Below are positions 22,141-30,737 of a stretch of DNA of 64,000 bases, in pieces. The notes under the pieces were generated by a model. The model ran no database searches, was not told the DNA's origin, and worked only from the letters and a program-made list of their open reading frames with translations. How positions within the stretch are numbered: the first letter of the stretch is position 1; every line of letters begins with the position of its first letter. The stretch lies in NCBI GenBank assembly GCA_964019695.1, contig OZ026525.1:69113753-69177752 (forward strand), read 5' to 3'. This DNA comes from Loripinus fragilis (lineage: Eukaryota; Mollusca; Bivalvia; Lucinida; Lucinidae). Made by a program: the position numbers and the translations under genes.

Positions 22141-22983
22141 ATGGATGAATTTTATCTGAGCTTACTGAGTGATAGTTCTATGGATATTTTCCCTAAAAAT
22201 AAACAGTTCTCATTTACCACAAAGCTAAATCATCCTATTCAAGTCCAGAAAGAACAATGGGTTGTAGCGTTGGTAGAAATTATGACTCCTTCGGAAGTAT
22301 ATAACATTTCACATAACAGCAATTATTTTTATGTTCACTTCTACGATGAGAATGTTTTGGAAAGACTGGGGAAAAGTAAAATGAATACTGTATGCATGAA
22401 AGATGGAAGTTGTCCTGAAATAAAATTGTTTATCCCAGCAGGAAACTATAATTCGCCTCAGCACTTAGTTGAGCAAATTCAGATTGCAATTGAAGAAAAA
22501 TGTGGAGCTATTCTACGTCAAATCCACAGTATGATCACATTAAGTTACAAGAAATCAGGTAACCGTGTAAACTTACATGTTGAAAATCCAAAAAGAGTCC
22601 AAATTAGATTTTCAAAGTCTCTTGGAGAAATACTTGGATTGAATCCTGATCTTTCAAATAAACTGATTGGGAGTGATAATCAGGTTTTTACATATGCTGT
22701 TGATTTGAACATGACTCACCATCAGATGTTTGTTTATTCTGATGTTGCAGATTACACTTACGTTGGAAATATAACGGCTCCTTTACTTAGAATTGTTTCT
22801 TATAAACAGTCAAAACCTAGCACTCAATCGCATCAAGAATTTGTGAATTTGCATTATGTACCTTTGGCAAAATCTTATATTGATCAGGTTCATATTGATA
22901 TCAAAGATGAAATTGGAAGGTCTGTCCCTTTTGTTGGTGGGAAAACTTTAGTAAAGTTACATTTCAAACGTTTAAAAAGTTGA
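22141..22983 (+). CDS. Conserved Maverick-associated protein, putative virion component (280 aa)
   Basis: First gene of the rightward group. The frame is open from 22,084, but I choose the ATG at 22,141: it has the better context (ATCATGG), lies correctly downstream of the TATA tract, and begins MDEFYLSLLSDSSM. That start, followed by FTTKL about residue 28 and WVVALVEIMTP about residue 43, fits a recurrent protein pattern (FYxxLxSxSS...W.V.L.EI..P) that I recall from Polinton-like loci of invertebrates. I offer it from memory, without a search. Those proteins are generally regarded as element or virion proteins of unproven function. No enzymatic motif, membrane segment or signal peptide is visible, and a beta-rich composition is plausible. 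Role as a minor capsid or attachment component is inference. Confidence 0.65.
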   Translation: MDEFYLSLLSDSSMDIFPKNKQFSFTTKLNHPIQVQKEQWVVALVEIMTPSEVYNISHNSNYFYVHFYDENVLERLGKSKMNTVCMKDGSCPEIKLFIPAGNYNSPQHLVEQIQIAIEEKCGAILRQIHSMITLSYKKSGNRVNLHVENPKRVQIRFSKSLGEILGLNPDLSNKLIGSDNQVFTYAVDLNMTHHQMFVYSDVADYTYVGNITAPLLRIVSYKQSKPSTQSHQEFVNLHYVPLAKSYIDQVHIDIKDEIGRSVPFVGGKTLVKLHFKRLKS

Positions 22984-22999
22984 TCAATTTTGTTATCAG

Positions 23000-23006
23000 T
23001 ATAAAT
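23000..23006 (+). promoter_or_regulatory. TATA box (TATAAAT) for the small basic gene
   Basis: TATAAAT sits 17 bp after the stop of the upstream gene and 61 bp before the ATG at 23,061. It overlaps the region of earlier ATGs at 23,007 and 23,010, arguing against their use. Confidence 0.5.
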
Positions 23007-23060
23007 ATGATGGTTCTGGTTGACACTTCTTATTGTTCTTCGAACACTACAAGAAGAAGA

Positions 23061-23447
23061 ATGGATCTCTCAGCAAGACAGAAAAATACAAACTGCAATG
23101 ATGATATGAAAACACCTGCATCTAAAAGATCAACTAAATATCATATGAGCTATGGACAAATTCGATATCTGATGAAAAGACTGAGTACAGCGTTGGATAG
23201 TAAACTCAAGGAAGGAAGACCACCAAAGTACTGTAGAATGTGCCATAGAGAACTTCGTAAGCTGTTAGGAAACCAACTAGAAAGAAGGCCATTAGAGAAG
23301 AAATATATGAAGGGAAGAAATATAATGGAGCAAAGATGTGATAAAAGAAAGAATTTTTCTTCTGCAAAAGAGAGCAGCAAAACAAGAAAATGCAGTCCTC
23401 TTTCAAGTGTTGCAGCAAAAGAGATACATGCAAATAAAAAAGAGTAG
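23061..23447 (+). CDS. Small basic protein of the Maverick-class element (128 aa)
   Basis: The start at 23,061 (AGAATGG, strong context) is preferred over 23,007 because of the TATA box at 23,000. The product is strongly basic, rich in Lys and Arg throughout, with a C-x2-C pair (YCRMCHREL) near the middle and KKYMKGRN and KRKN clusters. I do not recognise a family. Size and charge would suit a nucleic-acid-condensing or core protein, as found in several DNA virus lineages, but there is no homology evidence. An AATAAA at 23,433 just before the stop could end its transcript. A 63-codon frame overlapping its 3' end (23,338-23,529) is probably a shadow. Confidence 0.6.
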   Translation: MDLSARQKNTNCNDDMKTPASKRSTKYHMSYGQIRYLMKRLSTALDSKLKEGRPPKYCRMCHRELRKLLGNQLERRPLEKKYMKGRNIMEQRCDKRKNFSSAKESSKTRKCSPLSSVAAKEIHANKKE

Positions 23448-23507
23448 AAAATGTCATATTTTTGTGAGAAATATTGACAAAACTGTGGGTTTGTATGTTA
23501 CTACAAG

Positions 23508-23516
23508 TATAAAAGG
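23508..23516 (+). promoter_or_regulatory. TATA box (TATAAAAGG) deciding the start of the zinc-finger gene
   Basis: TATAAAAGG ends only 9 bp before the first in-frame ATG (23,526) and lies 51 bp before the second (23,559). With initiation ~30 bp downstream, only the ATG at 23,559 would be in the transcript. Confidence 0.6.
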
Positions 23517-23558
23517 ACACAATCAATGAGAAGCTATTCATTTACCAAAACGATTTCA

Positions 23559-24350
23559 ATGGGTCAACATCAGTGTCCAAAGTGTGAACGACAGTTTGCA
23601 AGATCAGACAGTTTGAGACGACATCTGACAAGTGGTATCTGCAGTGAAGATATGGAGTCAGAAACAATGTCAGAAAATGAAGACTCTACTATGTCTGAAG
23701 AATCGGATGCAGGGACTTCTAGAAGTCATCAAAAGGAAGATATCTTTGGGAAATATACAGACAAAGATTATGGCATTCATGAGGAAAGTGATACAGACTA
23801 TACTGATGAAGATGATGAAGACCAACATTATTCTAGAAAAAAGAGCAAGTTTGATCCTTGGAAAACTTTTGTTGGTGGAGCTCATAGATACCTACAAGAC
23901 ACTTTCAATGAAAGTGTACAACAAACAGTAGAGAAACATCCAGACATGGACACAGATGAAGCAGAGGAGGTCACTTTTAATAAACTAGAACCTAGATACA
24001 GAGCAGAGGTCATTGATCGCTACAAGTGCTTCCTTAAAGTATCTAAGGCCATGAAGAAAGATCCCTTGCACAAGAAGATAACAGCTACAGCAAAGAGACT
24101 ACGAGATGACGATGAGTTTGATGAGGATGAAGCATTAAGATATGCTATTAAAAAACGAAGATACCTTTTGGATGGAAAACTTGAAGAATATGACCCACCA
24201 TCCTATTCCTTAGGTAAAGATGATGAATCAGATTCATTACAACAGAGTTCAGGATTAAAATATGCACCAAGTCAGCTGCAACAGAACAACTCTGGACCAA
24301 GATATACTCAAAGTCAACTAGGCTCTGGATCAATGTTTAAAACATTCTAA
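23559..24350 (+). CDS. N-terminal zinc-finger protein with acidic middle (263 aa), last gene of the element
   Basis: Starting at 23,559, residues ~4-28 form a C2H2-like finger with C-x2-C (CPKC), an FARSDSLRRH helix, and a final Cys in place of the last His (H-x5-C), so C2HC. An acidic, Ser-rich stretch follows (residues ~30-100, with TDYTDEDDEDQHY), containing a KRKISLGN-free but Lys-rich SRKKSKFD. A charged alpha-helical region (about 105-215) has EAEEV..NKLEPRYRAEVIDRYKCF. The tail is Gln/Ser-rich (SSGLKYAPSQLQQ). The frame is open 11 codons upstream to 23,526. A single finger plus acidic region suggests nucleic-acid binding or transcriptional control of the element; a packaging role is equally possible. 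No homolog is named with certainty. AATAAA follows at 24,464. Confidence 0.72.
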   Translation: MGQHQCPKCERQFARSDSLRRHLTSGICSEDMESETMSENEDSTMSEESDAGTSRSHQKEDIFGKYTDKDYGIHEESDTDYTDEDDEDQHYSRKKSKFDPWKTFVGGAHRYLQDTFNESVQQTVEKHPDMDTDEAEEVTFNKLEPRYRAEVIDRYKCFLKVSKAMKKDPLHKKITATAKRLRDDDEFDEDEALRYAIKKRRYLLDGKLEEYDPPSYSLGKDDESDSLQQSSGLKYAPSQLQQNNSGPRYTQSQLGSGSMFKTF

Positions 24351-24394
24351 TTGAATTCTACTTTGTATGATGGCATATATTCTTTAATTTCTCT

Positions 24395-25846
24395 TATTGT
24401 AAACAATGAACAGAGGGACGGCCCTAATCCTCTGTCATTGTAATCAGTTATAGTTAGCGGGGCAATAAAGTTATAGAAATGTTCACCAGTCTTTGTTGTT
24501 CTTCCATTAAAAAATCAGTAGTAGTAAGCTTGAGACAACTAGCTATACACTAGTTAACGCTACAGAGTGATGCCTCTATGAGTTGAGGTCTTAATTGACC
24601 AAGAGACTCTTAAGACGCATAGAACTAAGTAGCCTTGACTATTACACACACCATATATCACCACATACTATACCTCCTAAAATGACTAAGTTATTTTCAA
24701 AGCTAAATTTGACTAAGTTATTTTCAATGCTGGAAATTATCACAATCATACACCAGCAGAAATGGCCCCAAAAGTTATTCACAGCTCAATGCTCAAGCCT
24801 ACCAGGGATTGATTGGAGAGAGGGTACAAGTCAATTTGTCAAATGTGTAGGTGTGGAAACTCCACATTGTGGAGATGTGGTGGATCCACATTGTCAAGAT
24901 GTGGAGATGTGGTGGATCCACATTTTAAGTGTGGCGGTACACATATAATTCGTATTTATCCAAAAATGAACGTAAATCTCCATTATTCTGACCCACAATA
25001 TATCTGCATTTATTCACATTTGAAATGTGGATTGCTCCACAATACATCCACATTGCTCCACATTACATCCACAATCAAAATGTGGAGATGTGGTGGATCC
25101 ACATTGCATCCACATTTTACATGTGAAGGTCCACATTGCATCCACATCTCAAACGATATGGATACCCAACCAGAATAATCCCCCAAAATAAACTAAGTTA
25201 TTCCCCAATAGCCCAGGAAACTATTACAGACCAACAAAAAATAAACTAAGTTATTTCTCAATAGCCCAGGAAACTATCACAATTATAGGCCCAGCCAGAA
25301 AAGACCTCAAAAATAAACTAAGTTATTCCCCAAAAGCCCAGGAAACTATCACAATTATAGGCCCAGCCAGAATAATCCTCAAAAATAAACTAAGTTATTT
25401 CCCATTAGCCCAGGAAACTATTATAATCCCAACCCAACCAGTGGATATGACCAGGAGCTTATCATAATCACAATCATAGACCAGAATAGACCTCAAATAA
25501 ACTAAGTTATTTCCCATTAGCCCAGGAAACTATTATAATTATAGCCCGAGTCAGATTAATCCTCAAAAAATAAACTAAGTTATTCTCAATAGCCCACGAA
25601 ACTATCACAATCATAGACCCGACCAGAAAAGACCTCAATAATAAACTAAGTTATTCCCAGATAGCCCAGGAAACTATCACAATTATAGCCCCAGTCAGAT
25701 TAACCCCAAAAATAAACTAAGTTATTCACAGCTAGTCACTCAAGCCTACCAGGGTAGTCATCTATGGCCCCATTTTTTAGCCTGAAAAATTCTAAGTTCT
25801 TTTCAGGCTTAAAAAAAATGGGGCCATAGTGACATCCATTACTACT
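24395..25846. repeat. Right terminal inverted repeat (~1.45 kb)
   Basis: Mirror of 17,879-19,653. The inner boundary is TATTGTAAACAATGAACAGA and the outer end CCATTACTACT. It contains the CCACATT block (about 24,850-25,150), the minisatellite with AAATAAACTAAGTTATT and TAGCCCAGGAAACTAT, and the subterminal hairpin at 25,762-25,829. Differences from the left copy are single bases and whole-unit indels. Open frames 24,595-24,948 and 24,813-25,178 are repeat artefacts. Confidence 0.93.
24464..24469 (+). terminator. AATAAA poly(A) signal for the rightward genes
   Basis: AATAAA 114 bp after the stop at 24,350, just inside the right inverted repeat. It is the mirror image of the signal at 19,579-19,584. 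Confidence 0.65.
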
Positions 25847-26039
25847 TTGGTATTCATATTGTAAAAACTGAAATAAACTTATCAAATGTTTGCTTTGGAT
25901 ATGTATATTTAATTATGTTTATGGATATGTATTTTTAAACTTATAACTTTTGCCCTTTAAAACTACATCGACCATTGGCTCTTGATTCAGTTTTATGTCG
26001 AACATACATGTATTATTGAAAAGTAAGCATTAAGTATGC

Positions 26040-26150
26040 AATGGTTATAGATCATATATTACAATTATAAAGGAATTAAGTGGGAACGAGCGCAGCGAGT
26101 GAACCACTTAATTTCTTTATAATTGTAATATAATGATCTATGACCTTCTA
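26040..26150. repeat. ~110-bp palindromic repeat with GAACGAGCGCAGCGAGTG loop
   Basis: ATAGATCATATATTACAATT then ATAAAGGAATTAAGTGG are mirrored by CCACTTAATTTCTTTATAAT then TGTAATATAATGATCTAT, with GAACGAGCGCAGCGAGTGAA in the centre. It is the inner half of a ~280-bp block (to ~26,320) that recurs in inverted orientation at 58,840-59,130. Confidence 0.8.
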
Positions 26151-27310
26151 ATAGTTTTCTCATTTTTCATGACTGCACCTTTGGAAATGGTCGCATATTT
26201 ACTTAATGATTTACTAAATTACAAATATTGACAAAGTATGTGATAGTATAGGTCATTTTTTTAAATTTCTGCGGAAACTGATTGGTTGTGAAGCACATGA
26301 AAGAGTAGAGTAAACTATAAGTCTGGTCGTTAATCCCATCGGGGTTGATAGCTATACTTTCTTCTTGAATGACACGTTTGTGGGTCAAGCCTCAGGCTCA
26401 ATGATGGCCCTAAGCTTAATCGGTTGGTTGGTGCCTGATGCCTGATACCTGTCTCTGTCTCGGCCCACCGTGGCTCAATTTGTAGTTTTCTTTAGCTCTG
26501 ACTGTCTGTGTCATAAGATTTTTTCTTTGTATCCTCATAGTGTGTTAATTTGAAATATACTCAGAAAAACAATTGAAGGATATCAAAATTCTTTTGACTA
26601 TATAGCATTTGGGAATATAATTTTCAAACAAATTATTCTTGTCATTCATAGAATGATCACTACGCAATTCACAAAAATGCAAATTAAAATTCACGGGTTA
26701 TTGGTTGCGATACCGTACTACACCAAATGTACCGACCCTCTCTACCCAAAGTTCACAAGCAAAAGATTTCGCGCTCTCAATTTTTGCTGCAACCATTTCC
26801 AGGTCACTGCTTATGTTCTAATTCCGACCACAGACTAAAGTTAACACCAATTTATTTGTCATTGCCCCTAATAAGGGGACAACTTCTTCAACAAAAATAC
26901 ACGGATATGGCATACCCCGAGTAAAACACTTACAAAAGCTTCAAAATTAGGTGCTATTCTAGGAGGGAGAACCAGCAAAAAATTTGGAGCCAGTCATTAT
27001 GGAATGCAAACGATAAAAATGGGTTTCAATCACTTTTGAACGTTTGTGACTTTTCAGTATAGAGGGTTGAACCATTTGGATTTGTACTGTACTTAAACCA
27101 TTGAAGCGTGACTAAAATAAAGCATACATTTTTATTGCAGATGTCTGGAACTATGAAATGCATGCATAATTAGTAAAGTTTTTATTGTATTGGATGTTAG
27201 AGATGGGACTGAATCTGAATATCCTTCAATTGTTTTTCTGAGTATAGATTTTTTCTCTGTATTATTACGAAAGGCTCCATTCGAGATACTGCTCTGTGTT
27301 TTAATAACAA
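26150..27310. other. No gene recognised
   Basis: Includes the rest of the 26,040-26,320 repeat, the ~120-bp repeat at 26,395-26,520 and sequence without open frames above ~65 codons. The frames at 26,653-26,838 and 26,727-26,924 have no recognisable content. Confidence 0.4.
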
Positions 27311-27313
27311 CAC

Positions 27314-27505
27314 ACAGTAAAACCTGTCTTAAGCGGCCACTTAAAAATAGCCAAAACAAAGGTCTTAATAAAAAATGGTAGCTTAATGAAGGTCGAAAGT
27401 ATTGCAGAATGCTGCAATAGTTTTGACCTGTATTTAGCAATAATCGGTATTGAAAACACATTTTGGTGTTCTTTTTGAGTGGCCGCTTACGACAGATTTT
27501 ACTGT
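27314..27505. mobile_element. 192-bp MITE, ACAGTAAAACCTGTCTTAAG ends
   Basis: Left end ACAGTAAAACCTGTCTTAAG continuing GCGGCCACT; right end the reverse complement of ACAGTAAAATCTGTCGTAAG with the same continuation. The inverted repeat is ~28 bp with two mismatches. Small size and no coding capacity make it a non-autonomous element. Confidence 0.8.
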
Positions 27506-27682
27506 AAGTTAGAGTAAAGATTTGATAACAGTAACATGCATTTAAGTCCCCAGTGCCTTAGGCGGTGGTCCGTTTTTTGAAGGTGGCTCTGTTACTGTTG
27601 TTTTATTGTCTATTGCTGCTCCCATTGTTTGTGGGGGTTCTGCGTTTGGTCCATGTTTAGTCATTCAGTACTTTGCATTGGC

Positions 27683-27814
27683 GGCACTGCGTTGTGGTCC
27701 TTGAGCAAGACACATTTATCCTAGCTTAGTCCTGGTTTAACCCAGGAAGACCCGTCCCTGTTTAACTGAAAGATTGTTGATGGGACGTAAAGAATCAAAT
27801 CAAACAAACAAACG
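27683..27814 (+). mobile_element. SINE family 1, 5'-truncated copy
   Basis: Starts within the body at GGCACTGCGTTGTGGTCC and runs to the tail GGGACGTAAAGAATCAAATC AAACAAACAAACG, lacking the tRNA-like head. 5' truncation is typical of reverse-transcribed copies. Confidence 0.75.
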
Positions 27815-28057
27815 AATTGGCGTAGCCAGAACGCTGAAAAGGTTACGCATATCAAAGGGAGGCTACTGTACTAAAAATTATTCTCAACAATGATGGCACT
27901 GTTCAAAATAAATTTGCTTCCAGAGGGAGCGAATTCTTTCCTTTAAGAGCAGTTCCTTAAGGTATGGGAAATCACTTTTACCACATTAGGTGACTTACTA
28001 TTTTTATTACGCACGTGCTTATACTGCGTAATGGGCGCTACGCCAATGATTTGCGCC

Positions 28058-28286
28058 TACTATCGTGCCAGCCAAGAGTGACAGTGACGTCGTGTTTTGT
28101 TTACAATTGCTAAGTAAAACACTAACGTGTACTCTTCACTTGAGCTAACGCGAATCGATACATCACTTGTGTATTAATCCTATCCTGTGGATAGGATTAA
28201 TACATTCGTGATCTATCGATTATAAGTCCCGATAACTATGTAAACAAAACATGACGTAACTGTCACTCTTGGCTGGCAGGATAATA
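28058..28286. mobile_element. MITE with CGTGCCAGCCAAGAGTGACA ends, copy 2
   Basis: Inverted repeats of ~35 bp and the central palindrome CCTATCCTGTGGATAGG. The organisation is the same as at 10,477-10,711, and again it sits beside a fragment of repeat family Y (28,295-28,330). Confidence 0.85.
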
Positions 28287-28347
28287 TCTAGTTGTGCAAT
28301 CATCTTAATGGGGAAGAGAGAGCTGATTACTTAAATTTAAAGCTACA

Positions 28348-28575
28348 AAGTAAGTCAGGGTGCAAAGATCAGATTTCGATAAAATCAAGCACAACACCTG
28401 ACACAGGATACCAATGGGAAAGTAATAAACTCACAGTTAGACATCACAAACGAGAGCAAAGAGGTCAGCCCTTTCCCAGCAGGTGACCACAAGGCACTTA
28501 TAAATATACGCGTACAAAGGCATAGCAAACACAAGGCAGAAAAAAACATAAAAGATGCACAATGGAACGGTCAGA
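28348..28575 (-). repeat. Interspersed repeat family X, minus copy
   Basis: Reverse complement contains CTGCTGGGAAAGGGCTGACC and GTCAGGTGTTGTGCTTGA-like sequence, matching 33,800-33,950 and 58,140-58,380. The open frame at 28,292-28,486 is inside it. Confidence 0.65.
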
Positions 28576-28599
28576 AAAATATATTACTAGAGGGCTCAA

Positions 28600-28940
28600 A
28601 CTTATATTACAGTTATAAAGAAATTAAAAGTCTGTAACTTTTGATCTTGTATTTTTAGAAATAATGTTTCTAATTTTCAAGAACGCATATGTTTTATCAG
28701 CCTCGTAAGCCATAATAAATTTTTACTATCCAAACAACTGCATTTATGTTGAAAATAACCTGTCTAGATTTTTTGGAGGGGTGAAAACAATTACCAACAA
28801 GAGAAAAAACTGTTTTTATAAGAAAATTCACGTTTCCATGCGTGACCATATTTATTGTGAAATCATACCTTATTTCTATTTTTACAAAGGATTTAAAAAG
28901 AAAAGGAATATTTTTCGGATTATGTTATTGTTTGTTTGGT
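28600..28940 (+). repeat. Interspersed repeat family W, copy 1
   Basis: ~330-bp block with GTCTGTAACTTTTGATCTTG, AGAAATAATGTTTCTA, TTACCAACAAGAGAAAAA and TTTACAAAGGATTTAAAAAG. Copies at 49,840-50,170 (plus) and 56,280-56,640 (minus) have the same order. No terminal repeats were recognised. Confidence 0.75.
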
Positions 28941-29243
28941 TCTTAACGACGCATCAACCCTTGTGGTATATTAGCGTCAGACGGTATTAAACTAAACATG
29001 ATGAAGATGGAAAAATTAAAAATTTATAAGATAAAATAAAAGGAATGATGATGATGAATTTGTATAATGATAATTAGTTGCAATACGATTGTTGATAGGA
29101 GAGACCACGTACAATATCTGACAGTTTCAAAGAGCTATTCAGATAACTGTAAATGTTCTTTTAACTGAACAGAATACAACATTAAAAATCTGTATTATGG
29201 TCTGATACAAATGTAAAACAAAATATGATTTTAAAAATAGCAA

Positions 29244-29584
29244 TTAGATTTTGTTACAAAGATTTATTTGTCTTAAAAATGTCATAATACTATCAATATG
29301 TATATCTTGAAATAATTCTTTCATGTTATCAACATGGAAGCAATTATTTCTTACTTGTGCAAAATCGCCACACTCCAAAAGGAAGTGACGTACAGTGAAT
29401 GGTGCATCGCAACCAACACATTGTGGTTGCTCTTCACCTAGTAGTAAGTATGAATGTGTGACTCTTGAATGACCTAAACGGAGTTGAGCCAAAACGACTC
29501 CTTCTTTTCTAATGTTTCGAACAACTGATTGATGTTCACCAATAATTGGTTTTATGTCAAGAAGTTTATTTCAAATGCTGTTAT
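29244..29584 (-). pseudogene. 3' end of a non-LTR retrotransposon ORF
   Basis: The minus-strand frame has no start of its own and is open upstream to the hairpin centre. It encodes LAQLRLGHSRVTHSYLLLGE then a CCHC cluster, C-x2-C-x7-H-x4-C (QCVGCDAPFTVRHFLLEC), and a short tail. This combination (RLGHxRxTHxYLL...C..C....T..H.L..C) is typical of the C-terminus after the RNase H region in many animal non-LTR retrotransposon polyproteins. Only the last ~110 codons are present, so it is a 5'-truncated remnant. The upstream part is also present inverted on the other side of the hairpin. Confidence 0.75.
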
Positions 29585-29730
29585 TCCATGAATAACAGCA
29601 TTAAAAATAAACTTCTTGACATAAACCAATTATTGGTGAACATCAATCAGTTGTTCGAAACATTAGAAAATGAGAAGTCGTTTTGGCTCAACTCCGTTTA
29701 GGTCATACAAGAGTCACACATTCATACTTA
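29445..29730. repeat. 286-bp near-perfect hairpin made from an inverted retrotransposon fragment
   Basis: Arms 29,445-29,586 and 29,590-29,730 are mirror images with a 3-nt loop (GTTATTC CAT GAATAAC). Only a few differences exist, among them a missing A (ACATAAACC versus ACATAAAACC) that shifts the frame in the right arm. Both arms encode the LAQLRLGHxRVTHSYL segment. Transcripts would form long double-stranded RNA. Confidence 0.9.
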
Positions 29731-29734
29731 ATAA

Positions 29735-30000
29735 TTGCTGACCTAATCACTTTATTTGTCTTCCTATTGTCTCGTGATAGTCAATGTTCTGTGGCTCTTC
29801 CTTACGGTGCTGTAGGTTGGTATGTGCTTTGCGCAGGCTGGTCTGAGCTTTTGCTGGTCGGTTTTAGAAATGTTGTTTAACTGTTAAACTTCTGTCCGAA
29901 CATCGTTTGGAGTTTCTAAGCTTAAAAGGAGGCAGCACATGCTCTCTGAGTCTACACTTGTCAGAATGCCGCATTGTTGAAAATCACATGAGGCGGCTCA
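29735..30000 (+). repeat. Family Y fragment followed by the right part of a TGAGCCGYG MITE
   Basis: 29,735-29,830 has TGTGGCTCTTCCTTACGGTG as in family Y. From ~29,830 to 30,000 the sequence matches the right half of the element at 45,862-46,099 and ends AGGCGGCTCA. The left end is missing. Confidence 0.6.
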
Positions 30001-30139
30001 ATAATGGGCCTTTTCTTTAGAAAACCCTGTCTTCAAGGTTTCAAACACAGTAAGGCTAAAACTAGCCTGCTGAGCTACAGAGAGCATATTGAAATCGTAC
30101 AAGTCGCAAGTTAAGCTATTATACTTTCCAAAAACAAAT

Positions 30140-30250
30140 GGGCCACGACATGTGATTTCCAGCAATGTGGCAAGAGTAGACTCAGACCGAACCTGTGCAG
30201 CCTCCCATGAAGCTTTGAAACTCCAAATGATGTTTGGTCAGTACTGCATG
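30140..30250. repeat. Partial TGAGCCRYG MITE
   Basis: GGGCCACGACATGTGATTTC, CAGCAATGTGGCA and AGACTCAGACCGAACCTGTG match one end of the 33,983-34,221 element. A further end fragment (CATTGTTGGAAATTCCATGT, CACGGCTCA) lies at 30,603-30,633, followed by a CTGACCAGACTGG..GATGCGCAGGCTGG palindrome at ~30,648-30,680. Confidence 0.55.
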
Positions 30251-30737
30251 GTAATGAGGCAATTCTATTTTTATTATAGATAGGTAAAGCATGACTATTC
30301 ACTGCCGTGCGCATATGCAATAATCTGTGGTAGGTTCAATATAACTGTAAAATGAGACTATCTGCACGCCCAAAATTAAGGTAAGCTTACAACGATACTG
30401 ATCAATCTTTGAAAGTACTAAAGCTTAACACTCCTAGAATATTCAAGCGACTCTGTAGCTAGATCTCAGAAGTCACAAACTTTCGACTTGAGAAGTCCCC
30501 GCGAACAAGTATTGATTTTCATAAAAGACTGTAAATAACAAGTATTGATTTTTCATAAAAGATATACTTTTTAAAGGAATTTCCCCTTGTGGTCGCACAT
30601 AACACATTGTTGGAAATTCCATGTCACGGCTCAAATAACAAAAGCGCTGACCAGACTGGGCTGATGCGCAGGCTGGTCTACGCATTTGTTGTTCGCAACA
30701 CCGGGTCAGTTTTCCTCACCACGTGGACCATATATTA

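Larger units (their letters stand above)
17873..25852. mobile_element. Compact Maverick/Polinton-class element (8 kb) with perfect TTGGTA target duplication
   Basis: The element proper is 17,879-25,846. It starts AGTAGTAATGGATGTCACTA, ends in the exact reverse complement (...CCATTACTACT), and is flanked by TTGGTA on both sides (17,873-17,878 and 25,847-25,852). AG...CT ends, 6-bp target duplications and very long terminal inverted repeats are the established hallmarks of Polinton/Maverick elements. Those are normally 15-20 kb and encode a protein-primed DNA polymerase and a retroviral-type integrase. Neither is present here: the 4.7-kb interior holds only five open frames in two divergent groups. 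All are uninterrupted, and the two repeats differ by only scattered substitutions plus indels, so the insertion is young. It is best read as a reduced or trans-mobilised lineage. Confidence 0.9.

Noticed and set aside
23632..23931. 99-codon plus-strand frame inside the zinc-finger gene, and minus-strand frames at 23,150-23,541 and 23,670-23,885
   Set aside because: They are shadows of the real plus-strand genes, with no promoter or context of their own.
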